From Dactylonectria macrodidyma (taxonomy: Eukaryota; Ascomycota; Sordariomycetes; Hypocreales; Nectriaceae), in contig JAGMUV010000017.1 of assembly GCA_020744425.1 (NCBI GenBank), forward strand, positions 372,001 through 436,000: DNA of 64,000 nucleotides, written 5' to 3'. The notes below the pieces were generated by a model. The model worked only from the letters and a program-made list of their open reading frames with translations. It was not told the DNA's origin and ran no database searches. Below are positions 43,550 to 54,422 of the stretch, piece after piece (the first letter of the stretch is position 1; every line of letters starts with the position of its first letter). Both the position numbers and the translations under genes were made by a program.

Positions 43550-44940
43550 CGTAATGTAGATTGGGGTATCAAGTGGCCGAGAGAGATAATGGAAGATGAA
43601 ATAATTACGGAAGTAAATAATTGCGGTTGAACTGATGATGCTCGTTCTCTGAGGACATTCTGCTCTCAGCTTATAACCATCCTCATCACGGCATTTACAT
43701 ACCTGAAGGCCGACGGAGATTTTTAAAAACAGCGTCCGAATGCCGCAGCGTAGTACTCGCGAGCCAAGTGATGAATGAAGAGGATGGCATCTTCTCCCAG
43801 GGTGGCCGTCGCCAATATCATCTGAGGGCCGAACTTCGCATCAAGAGCCGAAACGCGGGCCTTGGCCAACATGGGACGGACTTTAAGGGAGAGTCCGACC
43901 AAAACATCCAGAAGGATTAACTGCCGGCTATGATAAACTTTAGTAGACTCCAGGGTAGTATGCTTACTCTGAGTGACCGAGAAGAACCTTGATGTGTCGG
44001 AAGATCAACCGATAAGGGCTCAGTTACTTGGGCTGATTATTCTCTGTCCACAGGGCTGAGCAACCGTTTGTGGAAGCACTGACACTTCAAAATTGGGCAA
44101 TACGAAGGACGTTCCTCTTGATGTTGGTGGATCTGTGAACTAGTTTCTGGCTTTCCATCTGGCCGTAGTCTCTAGGGCTTAGAGACGGCCTTTACCGGTT
44201 GAAATGGCGGATGACGAAGTTCGCTGATCGATCCGAAAGCCGCTTTACAACATAATTGGATAAGGCGAAAGAACTAGTGGAGCCATGCGTGAGACTTGAT
44301 CCTACTACGTAATCTGCCTTGAGACTTCGCCATCCCGTCATCCGTCAAGACTAACAGAGGCGGGCTTCGCCTTTTGAGCCGAAATCCGCTTCACACCTTG
44401 ATTGGTCTAGCTGCCTACCGACTCCTCTACTTTGTACCCCAGTGGGACATTCTTGTGAAGACGGTTGTTTTCTCACGCATTTTTGGGGCTGAGGCTGCAT
44501 ATGCTTAATTGCCCATTGTTGACTGTTTCAGAATTGTGATGGCTTGATGCAGATCTGCATGCATCTTTGGTCAACCAGCCACAGGCGGGACGTATGGATG
44601 GTGGCATGGGCGACTGGCGCCCACAAGGCCGGACATCGCTTTGCACTATGATTGGCTCACACACTGGATTCAATCTATTCTTGCTTGGTCTTCGCCGTGT
44701 TAAGCCCCAACGGCATCTTCAGTGACTGAAATGCAAGTGATACTAATAGCAGGTAGATGCTTCTATAAAGGCGTTCTTTCATTTTCGAAGAATATAACCG
44801 AACGTCACTATTCGCATATCATTGGGCTCACTTCACAGCCTAACACCTAACTGTCATTAGACGTATAAGACTCTTTGCCTTGCGCCGTCTTTATACCCTC
44901 CACCCAGCCATCCACTACTACCTTCATTCCAAATCCACTT
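43550..44940. other. Divergent promoter region
   Basis: About 1.4 kb between AtuA-like (-) and MFS transporter (+) start codons, so a shared bidirectional control region is possible. A frame that continues upstream of the transporter ATG from 44875 begins with a non-ATG codon and is not counted as coding. No other gene seen. Confidence 0.4.
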
Positions 44941-46578
44941 ATGGATTTTTTCAAGAATAGCAAAAAGGCAGGTCGGAGCCGAACCAACTTTGACTACGTC
45001 GAATTAGAACCGACAAGCTACTCATCATACCCAGCAGAAGGGACCGAAGACGCTGCCGAGTCTCTCCGCCCACAAAGCACCACAACACCGATGGTCGCTA
45101 ATGATGAAGAGAAGTTGCCTCTTGGCAAGGCTATTCGAAAATATCCCAAGGTCATTGGATATTGTCTAGGCCTCACCGTCGTCGTCGTCGGATGGGGCTA
45201 TGACCTTGTTGTGGTGGGCTCCATCACCGCCGTCGAATCATTCCAGGAGGACTACGGTGCCCGTTATAAAGGCGAACTGATCATCCCTTCGCTTTGGTTA
45301 TCACTCTGGCTCGCTGCTACTCCGATGGGCATGGCGATTGGATCTCTTTTTGCGGGCTGGTTTCAGGATACTCTTGGTCGCAAGTTGAGCCTCATGGTGG
45401 GAAGCATCATATCGGCAGTCGGCGCAGTCATTATTTTCTGCTCATACCTCCCGCCTGATATCGGAATGAGGCGTATTTTGTTCACCGTTGGTAAGGTGAT
45501 ACAAGGATTTTCTGTCGGCATCCTTAAGGTCACAGCCATGACATACATCTCAGAGACGGCACCGACTGCACTGCGTGGCTCTGTTATGGCTTTGATCCCG
45601 ACCGGAAATCTTACTGGCCAGCTTATCGGATCGATTGTCGTCTATCTGGTCAACGACGTCGAAGGAAACACTGGATACTTGTCCGCATTCGGATCTCAGT
45701 TCATATTCGCAGTGGCACCCTTTGTTCTATCCATCTTTATGCCCGAGAGCCCGGCGTATCTGGAAGAAAGGGGAAGCCCTGACAAAGCGATCAAAGCTGC
45801 AGAGAGGCTCTACGCTCCGCGAGTTGATCACCTCGCAGCATTGGAGAAGATCAGAGAGAACATTGCCGAAGAAAAGGCCCTTGTAGCGAATGCGAGCTTT
45901 GCATCTTGCTTCAAGGGTACCCATGCTCGACGCACCTGGATCGTCCTCATGGCGAATCTATTCCCAGCAATGTTTGGTTTGGATCTCCTGGCCAAATCCA
46001 GCTACTTTCTGCAGACTCTCGGTATGAAGTCCAGTCTGAGTCTCATGATTCTAATTGGAGGCATCGTCGCTGGCATTGTGGCGAACGGCATTGGTATCTG
46101 GATCATGTCACGAGCCGGTCGACGCGTAACAAGCATCACTTCAATGATTGGTGCAGCGGTTCTCTGGGCAGCCATCGGAGTTTCAGGATTCTGGAGGGGC
46201 GCTGTGCCTCAGTACTTTACGGCCGGTACTATGATTGCCATTATCATGGTCTGCGGCATGGGATGCTGGCCCGCAGGTTATGCCATCATGGGCGAGACCA
46301 GCTCTTTGAGGCTGCGAGCAAAGACGCAAGCTCTCGGAGGCGTTGCACAGCAAGGATCCTCCGTGCTAATGAGTTTCGTCCTCCCTTACACTTTCAACAC
46401 TGATGCTGGAAACCTGGGTGGCAAGACTGGTTTCATTTTCGTGGGCTTGTGCTTGATAGCCATAGGTATTTGCTTTTTCTGCTTGCCTGAGATGAAAGGG
46501 AGGAGTGTTACGGATATTGACCACATGTTTACGCTTAAGCTGCCTGCTCGAGCGTTCAAGAAATGGAGGAGCGAGTAG
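44941..46578 (+). CDS. MFS sugar transporter (hexose/alpha-glucoside permease type)
   Basis: One exon of 545 residues from the first ATG (MDFFKNSKKAGRS). Sugar-porter signatures are present: LFAGWFQDTLGRKLSLMVG (the loop 2-3 GR[KR] motif), ISETAPTALRGSVMALIPTG (the PxxxRG-type motif after helix 6), FMPESPAYLEERG (PESPRWL-like), IWIMSRAGRR and CLPEMKGRSVTDID (PETKG-like). Twelve transmembrane helices are expected at the plasma membrane. The N-terminal about 65 residues are cytosolic and polar. In the PESPxYL motif Tyr-Leu replaces the common Arg-Trp-Leu, as in maltose/alpha-glucoside permeases. Substrate cannot be fixed from sequence. Convergent with the TPR/SET pseudogene. Confidence 0.9.
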   Translation: MDFFKNSKKAGRSRTNFDYVELEPTSYSSYPAEGTEDAAESLRPQSTTTPMVANDEEKLPLGKAIRKYPKVIGYCLGLTVVVVGWGYDLVVVGSITAVESFQEDYGARYKGELIIPSLWLSLWLAATPMGMAIGSLFAGWFQDTLGRKLSLMVGSIISAVGAVIIFCSYLPPDIGMRRILFTVGKVIQGFSVGILKVTAMTYISETAPTALRGSVMALIPTGNLTGQLIGSIVVYLVNDVEGNTGYLSAFGSQFIFAVAPFVLSIFMPESPAYLEERGSPDKAIKAAERLYAPRVDHLAALEKIRENIAEEKALVANASFASCFKGTHARRTWIVLMANLFPAMFGLDLLAKSSYFLQTLGMKSSLSLMILIGGIVAGIVANGIGIWIMSRAGRRVTSITSMIGAAVLWAAIGVSGFWRGAVPQYFTAGTMIAIIMVCGMGCWPAGYAIMGETSSLRLRAKTQALGGVAQQGSSVLMSFVLPYTFNTDAGNLGGKTGFIFVGLCLIAIGICFFCLPEMKGRSVTDIDHMFTLKLPARAFKKWRSE

Positions 46579-46702
46579 TGAGTAGGCTCTCGTAGTATTG
46601 CCCTGGTGCATCTGGACAAATGTTAGTGGGTAGGGATACGTGATAGCCGGTGTGAATAGAACTGACCTAAAGAAAAGCTGTGTCTAAGAAAAGAAAAGAT
46701 TA

Positions 46703-47812
46703 ACTTACGTATCAACCACTGGCATGCCATCAACCTCAGAACACTCGACAGGTTTGTATGCTCCGTGGTGAAGATCAGTAATTGTCGGGATCAGCGAGGG
46801 ATTCCGGCGAAGCTTTTGTACAACCATGGTGACGAGATCTGCCTGCGCTCCCATTCTGATGGAGTTGGTTTCTGTGTTGATCAAGACGCTGAGATCTCGA
46901 TTATTGTCTGCATTCCTGTTCTTGACAAATGCATGTGCGAACGCCTTCTCGCACAGTAGGAGATCACCAGTCTTGACAGCCTCTGTTGTGAAATGGCCAT
47001 GACCACGAGACCCTGATGGTTTGATCGACACCGGCCTAACAAATGTGGCATGGGTCTCGTCTACAGTCGGGGAGGAATCGAGTGCCCAGTTATAGCTACC
47101 ACGTTAATTAACCTTGATGTTTATAGATGTCTTGTTATAAACTCACCACTCAATGGCAGCATATGGCTTGGTATCATAGATGTAACGGTTCCCCCTTTTC
47201 CTCCAGGCCCCAGCAGTGGCGTTTCCCGTTCTCAATGCTCGTCGCCATCCGGGGGGTACTCGTACGTTGTTGTCTGGAAGAAACACAACGTCGGATACGT
47301 GGTCGACTCGAAGGCAAAGATCTCTATCAGACATGACCTTGAGGAATGGCTCCTTGACAGCGAGGACCACACCCTCTGCAAGTATCTCCGCAGCGGGGCG
47401 GTCGTTTTCTTTCTCGCGGTGGTACAATTACACTGAGAGGATCTCCGCACTCGTCTTCTACGACGCCCGCAACAGCAGTCATTCTGTCAGGGGCAGTGAC
47501 GGACCTCAATAAGACGTAATTTCCCCTGTGGTGAATCTCTAGACGCAAATTCTTGATCATGGTCTTCTTGAGATCGTGAAACGGTTTGGCGGCTGGAGGT
47601 AGGACGGAAAACGAAATGGTCTTCATGTACCCCTTACGAGCTTCGTTCCTTCCCTACCTCATCAGCCAGTTTAATATGTTTATCAATTCCTCACGAAACT
47701 TATGAGCTGTTGGATGTTGTCCCATATGAGATTGAGCAGTCCGAAGGCTGTCTTTCTGCTTGAGGAGCATCTGTACGAGCTGCGGAGAGTCGGAAACACC
47801 GTAAGTGTCCAT
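46703..47812 (-). pseudogene. TPR/SET-domain protein pseudogene
   Basis: The minus strand from ATG 47812 encodes a protein-like N-terminus (DTYGVSDSPQLVQMLLKQKD, then FREELINILNWLMR), interrupted by an in-frame TAG at 47656-47654, and continues in the same frame with MKTISFSVLPPAAKPFHDLK and MIKNLRLEIHHRGNYVLLR. Near 47430 the frame shifts and a TAA appears just before REKENDRPAAEILAEGVVLA. After an apparent intron near 47144-47100 the sequence jumps directly to SIKPSGSRGHGHFTTEAVKT and LLCEKAFAHAFVKN, the start of the SET region, so most of the TPR array is missing; the SET core beyond VECSEVDGMPVVDT is also absent. Family members are fungal TPR-plus-SET proteins, likely lysine methyltransferases. 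With a stop, a frameshift and two deletions this copy cannot make an active enzyme. Confidence 0.72.
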
Positions 47813-49004
47813 GGGTGCCGGTGATGGGGAAGGAGATCGTGGAGCATAACGGGATGAAGGAGAAAGTTTTTGGGTGTTTCAGGAAGGGCACAACAGCGGT
47901 TTGAATTAATCTGCAGCTTTTTGCCTGGCATAACAGGTTATCCTTTGTGTGTTCACTCTCAGCCTAGTCACGCAAATATAATGGAAGGGAGATTGAAGTT
48001 CATGAGATTCAGTGTTCGTGCAACAAACAACTGAAAATTGAAAAACCAATCGGAGAGGATGGTGACATGGATGACGTGACAACGCAGAGGAAAAGTGAGC
48101 CATGAATCCCTCCGTCCGAATGTGAAGCTCCATGAAATGTTTGTATGTTGACTTGTATCGTTTCATCGGCATTGGCTTGTCAAGTGGCTCACCTTGGTTT
48201 GTGATTTGAGCTGAAACCCTCGTTTACGAACGGCTCGGGCATGTAGCCAAATTCGAGCTTATTTGGAGAGAAGTCATATCAAAATGCCGAAGCAATCGTT
48301 CTGAACCAAACACACAAAACACGAGAAGTTGTTTACTACGTGAGAGAAGGTTGCATTAATTTTGAACAAATTCATGAGTATTCCAGACTATATAGGTGGC
48401 AGGTAATATCTCGCAATTTCAGAATGGCGGTGATTAGTAGATACGTGCGTGCTAATGTATTTATTGACCGCTCAATTGAGGGCGAGTTGCTTTTGGCACA
48501 GAGTTGAAAAGAAAACGCTGTACTCTTTGCAGTTTTATCATTTCAAAACCCAATGCTTTCACATTTGGTGAGGACCAAACTTTCTGGCTATTTCCAGCTG
48601 GGAAGCTTCAATCGAGACGAATATAGTGGTGCGACCGAGATCACCGACGACCTCTAGTGTCTGTCAACGAAGGTGGTTGTGGTCAAAACTCTCCAGTTAT
48701 AAGTAACTTTTTCACGGCTTCTTGAAAACCACTGAATGTCTGAATGCTAGATATGAGAGAATGCTTCACTTGATGAATTCCAGCAATACTATCGTCAGGA
48801 GAGGGAGATAACGGCGAGATAGCATTGGATTCATCTCTCATTGTCGTAGGACATTTCTCCATACGATAGAATCTCTTATTTTAATTTGCCAGACAACTTC
48901 TTCCAGTTATAAGTCTGCAGTTTTTTTTCAATGCCTTCCTAATCCCCCAGACTTTGAGAATGAATTAAATTCGCAATATGAAGATGTGTATGCTCTCTTT
49001 TAGG
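47813..49004. other. Intergenic region with one interspersed repeat
   Basis: No gene recognised; an 88-codon frame at 47906-48172 (-) has no features. Contains repeat copy R1 (48446-48592). Confidence 0.4.
48446..48592 (+). repeat. Interspersed repeat copy R1
   Basis: Shares with R2 and R3 an ordered set of words: TGACCGCTC at 48465, GAGGGCGAGTTGCT, an AAAAGAAAA tract, CAATGCTTTCAC at 48551 and TTTCTGGCT at the end. The spacing between the first and fourth words is 86 bp. Diverged; no coding capacity. Confidence 0.6.
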
Positions 49005-50658
49005 CTAGACGGAGCCAGAGTTGTCGGCGCAAGACCAAGCTGCGGATCCTCCAGAAATGCGGTACGAGTCGATGATGCTGACAACTGAGGCGTAAGTTCC
49101 CGCTATTGTGAGAAATGTCCCAAGAACGATGATAAATATGCTCCATGAGACACCAAATAGCCACCCAAATGATCGATCTGCTTTGCCACTGGTCCAATTG
49201 TCGTAAAGCCACATGCAGCCCATGGGTTGAAACGATAAGGACGTAGCGAGTAATGCACCAATAAGAGAAACAAGTCCGCCAAAGATGGGAATACCACTCG
49301 CAATAAGGTAGGCGATGATGGTGATGCCCAATGTGCAGCCAAGCCATGATGACCAATGAATAAGAGTGTTAGCAGCAAGGTGTTTGGATCCTCGCAGGAT
49401 ACGAACAAAGACGTGCTTGCTTGCCAACTTTTCAGAGTTAGCTACATCCAAAAGAATTAAATGTTATGGATACATAAAACTTACATGGCAAGTGAGCATG
49501 GTGGTTACAATCAGGCCAGGAAGGGCGATTCCATAGCTGATCTTCTTGATCAACACTCCTGCGGACCCCAGAGCTGGCGAGGTGACATATGAGCCACAAA
49601 AGTAATACACAACACAACCAATTGCAATATAGCATGCGGTAATGACCGTCTGGCATAATATCAATGATCGCGTGTAGTAGTTTGGATCTCGCATCTCAGC
49701 CGCGAGTGAAAAGAAAGCCGGCGTTCCTGCATATGCGAAGATAAGCGCACTAATAGCAGACATGGCCTCAGTAAAACTCGGAGTATTGAAGAGTTTGTAG
49801 TCAGACACCCAAACAACATCTTCAGGTACAGCTACCGGCCGGTCTTGAACCCCGACGGCGATCGTAACAATGATAACTAAGTATTGGGGTTCGTTATTAA
49901 GTTCGGGAACGGATATGGCAAAGGGATGTAGTTTCGTACCAGAGGAGATGATGCAAACAAGACCAAGCCAAGCAAGCCAACTAATTCGACCCAAAGTGCG
50001 TATGCTGGCAAAGATGAAGCCGGTAATGGCGGCTATGGCCATGAAGGTGGCTGTGCAAGTACCATGGGAAGAAACGGCGTTGAGCCCAATGGATACGCTG
50101 AGCATAGCTGATCCACAGACAAACGTCCAATCTGCAGAGAAGACGCGTCAATTTGAGGAAGGAAAGATTTTTTGTACTCCTTTCGTTATAATTTGAACTT
50201 ACAAAGACCAAAGGCGAAGCCGAATATCTCTTGGCCGACTCGCCCGAACATCAACCCACACGCATCATCAATGCCGTAGATTTCGCGATGACGAAGTTTG
50301 AACACGCCAACTATGTAGTCGGACCATGTCGTAATGGCAGCCACAACACAAAGGCAGATAAGTCCGGGGATCATACCCAGGGTGTCGAACACGGAAGGGA
50401 TGGAGAGGATACCGAGCCCGAGCTGCGTTTTCATCATAAGGCCTGCTGTACCCAGCCATCCAACCTATCATGCCTTATTAGTAACTGCTAGAGGTATCAA
50501 TTGGACCGTGGTCATGAACTAACATTGCGGTAATTAGGACCCTCTTCAGTCAGTCGCCGAAATACCGCGTCGTGGGCGTGGCCAGGATCATCGTGCACCT
50601 CACCAGCGAGAACATGATCTTGGAGGTTCTCGCTCTTGGATCCAAACGTGAATTCCAT
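49005..50658 (-). CDS. AAAP-family amino-acid transporter
   Basis: Five exons on the minus strand: 50658-50524, 50464-50203, 50131-49940, 49876-49485, 49427-49005, giving 467 residues. A polar N-terminus of about 45 residues precedes roughly eleven hydrophobic helices. Family features include GWLGTAGLMMKTQLGLGILS at the first helix, HREIYGIDDACGLMFGRVGQ, and FAYAGTPAFFSLAAEMRDPN in the middle, all typical of fungal Aromatic/Amino acid transporter (Aa_trans) proteins related to yeast Avt permeases and Neurospora MTR. It should move neutral or aromatic amino acids across the plasma or vacuolar membrane. The last intron uses a GAAAAG acceptor only about 10 nt after a GCTAAC branch site; this choice keeps the frame, while the nearer TAG does not. 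Not adjacent to a clear partner gene. Confidence 0.85.
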
Positions 50659-52968
50659 TGCCGAAGATGGGGGCAATTGTAGAGGTAACTGGTCGAGAAC
50701 TAAGATATTAGATCTGAATAAGCAATGAGAGGAGTGAATTTTGTAATGTTGCTCAGACAGGTAGCCGAAACAATTTCTGTGCCCTTTCTTTCTTGGCACT
50801 CGCTCCGGCGCTTGAGGCTAACATGGAAAATAGTGGGATTGGCGTTGAATAGTTATGGGGCGAATGAGGAGTTACTCGAACTTATTATTCATTCTGGTCA
50901 GGCGACCCGTATTGTATTCCACTTTGCAAATTAGCTGGGGCCGATACCGGATGCTATTCCAGACCCCCACACGCTCCTAAGAATACTTCTATAGCCGGAT
51001 AAACGCGGTCAATAGTATTGAATAGAGGGCGTGTCAAGTGTATTTGCTGTCCGCTCCATCAAGGGCAAGTTGCTGACACAAAGGCGAAAAGAAAATTCAG
51101 TTTTTCTCTCAGAATTGTAGCATTTGCAACACCTAATGCTTCCACACGCGCCGAATATCAAGCATTTCTAGCTCTTGGAAAACGCCAAAGGGCACATGCA
51201 AAGCAAAGATGACAATTCGATTTTTTATTTGTGTAGGGCGTACCCTAGCTAACGAACGTGAAGACAGATTATTGTTATTGCTCCTATCTAAATTTTCAGA
51301 CTGACCGTTCCAGCGTGTTTTAGTTAACTATTAATCGAAAGGCTTATGATCAACTTCCCTTTGATAAGTAAGTGCCCATTGGCTATGTACTCTAGGAACT
51401 ATCCATTTGGAGACAAAGAGAGCATGGTGCATTATTAGGTAGAAATTGACTCTCATGGCAATCTTACTCACTGGGCCATTTTATTCCAGTCGTCTCGTTT
51501 TGCATAGCTTGTTGTGATTAACGAAGGTTATTTACAGACGCGTCTAACAACAAACCCGTTGCGCGTGAACTGCTATATGCAACGTACCCGGGACAGATCG
51601 GACGCATTGGTTGATCGGTCACAATCCAATCGACTTCTTCTAACATAACAAGTGCCCCACCAAAAAGATTCTTGATGGTGAATGACAGAAACTAATGAAT
51701 CAGTGCTGGAATCGGATGTAACATTTCCACTCGTTAGATTCATCTGAGGCCACTAGATAGTCTCAACGTAGACAAACTGAGTACAAATTTCCACCATCGA
51801 GCACCGAATTCTTAGTTGATGTTCCCTCCAGAGATGGCCATAACTCTAATCATGGTGTATCATGCCCTAAGCTCCAAAATTTGGCTGTGACTCTAAGGTC
51901 CACCTCTCTTCTAACGGTGGGCGTTTGTCCTCTATAAGAACTACTCAATGCCCATTATGATAAATCTGGCACTGTGTTAATGCCCCCCTTCCATGAGAGA
52001 TACACCAGGAGTCTGTACTCTTGGTCAAGTCTGCTTTGCTGGCCCTGCTTTAAGCTATACTTTTGCGTCTCCGAGTCGAAAATGCGTCCAGTGCATAGAG
52101 ATTTTGCATTGAATCTAGGTGGATCATGGCCTAAAAGATTATACACACGGTTCTTTGTTGTAGTTTCTCGTAGCGCCGGCATAGGATCGCCAATTCGCCA
52201 ATACGCATAGGGCATGGGGTCAACTACGCACAACATAACCTTGTGCTTCCCATCTTAAAAACCTCTACAAAGGCCCTCCCTCAGAATTCTGGTTAGGCAT
52301 TAAACTCAGAGGTAGCGGCGAGTCAATGACCGTGTAACCGTGTCACCCCAACACCTTGGTAGAGCCCCCAGTTGTCCAAGTAGCACATACACTTGCTTCC
52401 TAAAGGGACGGACTGCGTTACATCTGAGGAGTAAACTGGGGTGTTGCGTAACCCCAAACTCAACTCACTCTTTCACACCTACACAATGACGTAAATTAGC
52501 GGACTGGAACACCTCGTGGGGCGGTTTTAGCTCACGGAGCACTCAGAAGGTCCGCCCCGGAGACTGTGAGAACTCAATGACGAGCTCTCATTGGTATGTG
52601 AACTGGCATGAGCTCCACATTTCTCAACGCCGCACTAGCTGCTTCAGAATGACCGGGTTGGTAGGGAAAGTGAGCCCACGGAGTACCCGAAAGGTCCGCT
52701 CCGGGCAACACTGTTAAAAAAGAGGTCATTAGTTGAGGGTGAATAGAGGGCGTAATATGTAGCAAATGATTTGCGAGCTGACCCTTGACTATTTTGATTT
52801 CTTGCGCGAGCTTCGATCACGTATATAATCTGCACCTCTTCGTCTCAAATCACTCTATCGACCTTCGATCTCATCAATAAACTCGACAGACTGATTCTTC
52901 ACTCCTCAAGCCTTGCCACCAGACGCATTGATATTTGTTTCCTCGTTGATACCATCCTTACAACCAAG
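50659..52968. other. Long divergent intergenic region with one interspersed repeat
   Basis: About 2.3 kb between the amino-acid transporter (-) and the SDR (+). Contains repeat copy R2 (51027-51178). Near 52535-52720 two similar stretches repeat words such as GGTCCGC(C/T)CCGG and an AGTGAGCCCACGGAG-like sequence, a weak local duplication. No gene recognised. Confidence 0.4.
51027..51178 (+). repeat. Interspersed repeat copy R2
   Basis: Words in common with R1 and R3: TGTCCGCTC at 51048, AAGGGCAAGTTGCTG, CGAAAAGAAAA, TAATGCTTCCAC at 51134 and TTTCTAGCTCT at the end; first-to-fourth word spacing is 86 bp, identical to R1. Confidence 0.6.
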
Positions 52969-53794
52969 ATGTCTTCAAGTTCCCCAGTGGCCCTTATACT
53001 TGGAGCCGGTCCTGCTGTCGGGCAGACTGTCGGCCGCGCGTTTGCAGCGAAGGGCTACAAAGTGGCACTCTCAGCCCGAAGTCTCAAAGAAGAAGACAGT
53101 ACCCCTGATCTGCTGCACATCCGCAGCGATTTCACCGACCCTAGTTCCATTATCGACATATTTGATCAGGTCAAATCGAAGCTTGGCACACCTGCTGTCG
53201 TTGTTTACAACGGTACTATTCCCTACTCCTGTTGGCAGCCAAGAAAGTTTCTAACCGGCCCCTTCAATAGCCTACTCTGCGACTGTCAACGATGGCAAGG
53301 ATCCTCTTGGCCTTCTTCTAGAGGACTTCACTCGTGACTTTAATGTCAACGCCACCAGTGCCTTCGTCGCCGCTCAACAGGCTGTCCTTGGCTTTGGTGG
53401 GCTTCCCGAGTCTGCATCGAGGACGTTCATCTATACCGGGAATTGCTGCAACGTCTTGCCGTATCTGCCGATGTTGAGCCTCGGCATCGGCAAGTCCGCT
53501 ATTGCCAATCTCATCCTGGCTGTCTCCGAAGCTTACAAAGACAAGGGCTACAAGTATGTTGCACAACTACTATATATGACTTGTTTTTCATTCTCAATAC
53601 TCACCCTCTATAGGTTCTACTACGCCGACGAGCGAGGCCCAGACGGCACACCCCCTTATGATGGTATCAGTCCAGAAGCGCACGGCGAGTACTATACTGC
53701 TCTTGCCGAAACCACTTCGCAGGGCCCATGGCAGCAGACCTTTGCAAAGGGAATTGGGTACATCAAGTCGAAGGAGCTTGTTCAACATCAGTAG
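52969..53794 (+). CDS. Atypical short-chain dehydrogenase/reductase
   Basis: Three exons, 52969-53212, 53271-53553, 53614-53794, giving 235 residues. The N-terminus MSSSSPVALILGAGPAVGQT is a Rossmann loop (GAGPAVG), and DFTDPSSIIDIFDQVKSKLG and VVVYNAAYSA occupy the places of the usual D-A and NxAG motifs. At the active site the sequence is MLSLGIGKSAIANL: the catalytic Lys is in place but the Tyr four residues before it is Leu, so the standard SDR chemistry is doubtful. Related fungal proteins are annotated as short-chain dehydrogenases of unknown substrate. It is the first gene of the 53-63 kb neighbourhood with a regulator, P450s and an NTF2-like protein. Confidence 0.8.
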
Positions 53795-54422
53795 AGATGT
53801 ATAAGTGTAGACATTTTAGAATGATTCCTGATTTTAGTTACCTACCCATTCCTCCTAAATAGGGTTTGTGACTAGTGCAAAGTCTTCATAAAACTTGCAA
53901 ATTCCTATCCTCGTGGTGTAAATAAGTCTTGTCAAGCCTACTTTGTAGAAGAGTTCGAAGCGGAAGAAGTAGGAATAGAGTAAATGGCTAACTAGCAAGA
54001 GACTTCTGACGTACGAATCGCGTGACTATTTGTTAGGTTCAAAGAGGTTAGCTGGACCGGATGACTAAGGAATGAGGGGGCTGGGGGACGCCGGATAAGG
54101 ATAAGGAGGAAATACCTCACTGGAAGTCTAGTGACGATATCATGACACGAGAGGTACGGTAGCGAATTAATGCTCTGTCAAGCTTGAATTGCAACAGCCT
54201 ATTTGGTTCTCATTTCTGCACATTGTCTCGTGCCGCGACGTCTCTCAATTGGGCGGTTGGACCTGTCTTCCGTGGTCACGAGTTCGATAGTCTTGCTCCC
54301 TATTCAAGAGCAGGTTCGCTTACAAAGATCCCTCCTCACCACTGTTTCGCATCATTAGGTGTTATTTCAGACTCCAATCCTCTCATTTGCCACACTTTTC
54401 AACGCAGATGTGGTGACGTATC
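53795..54422. other. Intergenic region
   Basis: 3' flank of the SDR and promoter of the second Zn2Cys6 regulator. Short frames without features; nothing else seen. Confidence 0.4.

Noticed and set aside
44875..44940. N-terminal extension of the MFS transporter
   Set aside because: The extension begins at a TTG; the first ATG at 44941 gives a normal N-terminus.
49005..50658. The amino-acid transporter as the swainsonine-cluster transporter SwnT
   Set aside because: It is 35 kb from the synthetase with many unrelated genes between, and its features are those of a general AAAP permease.
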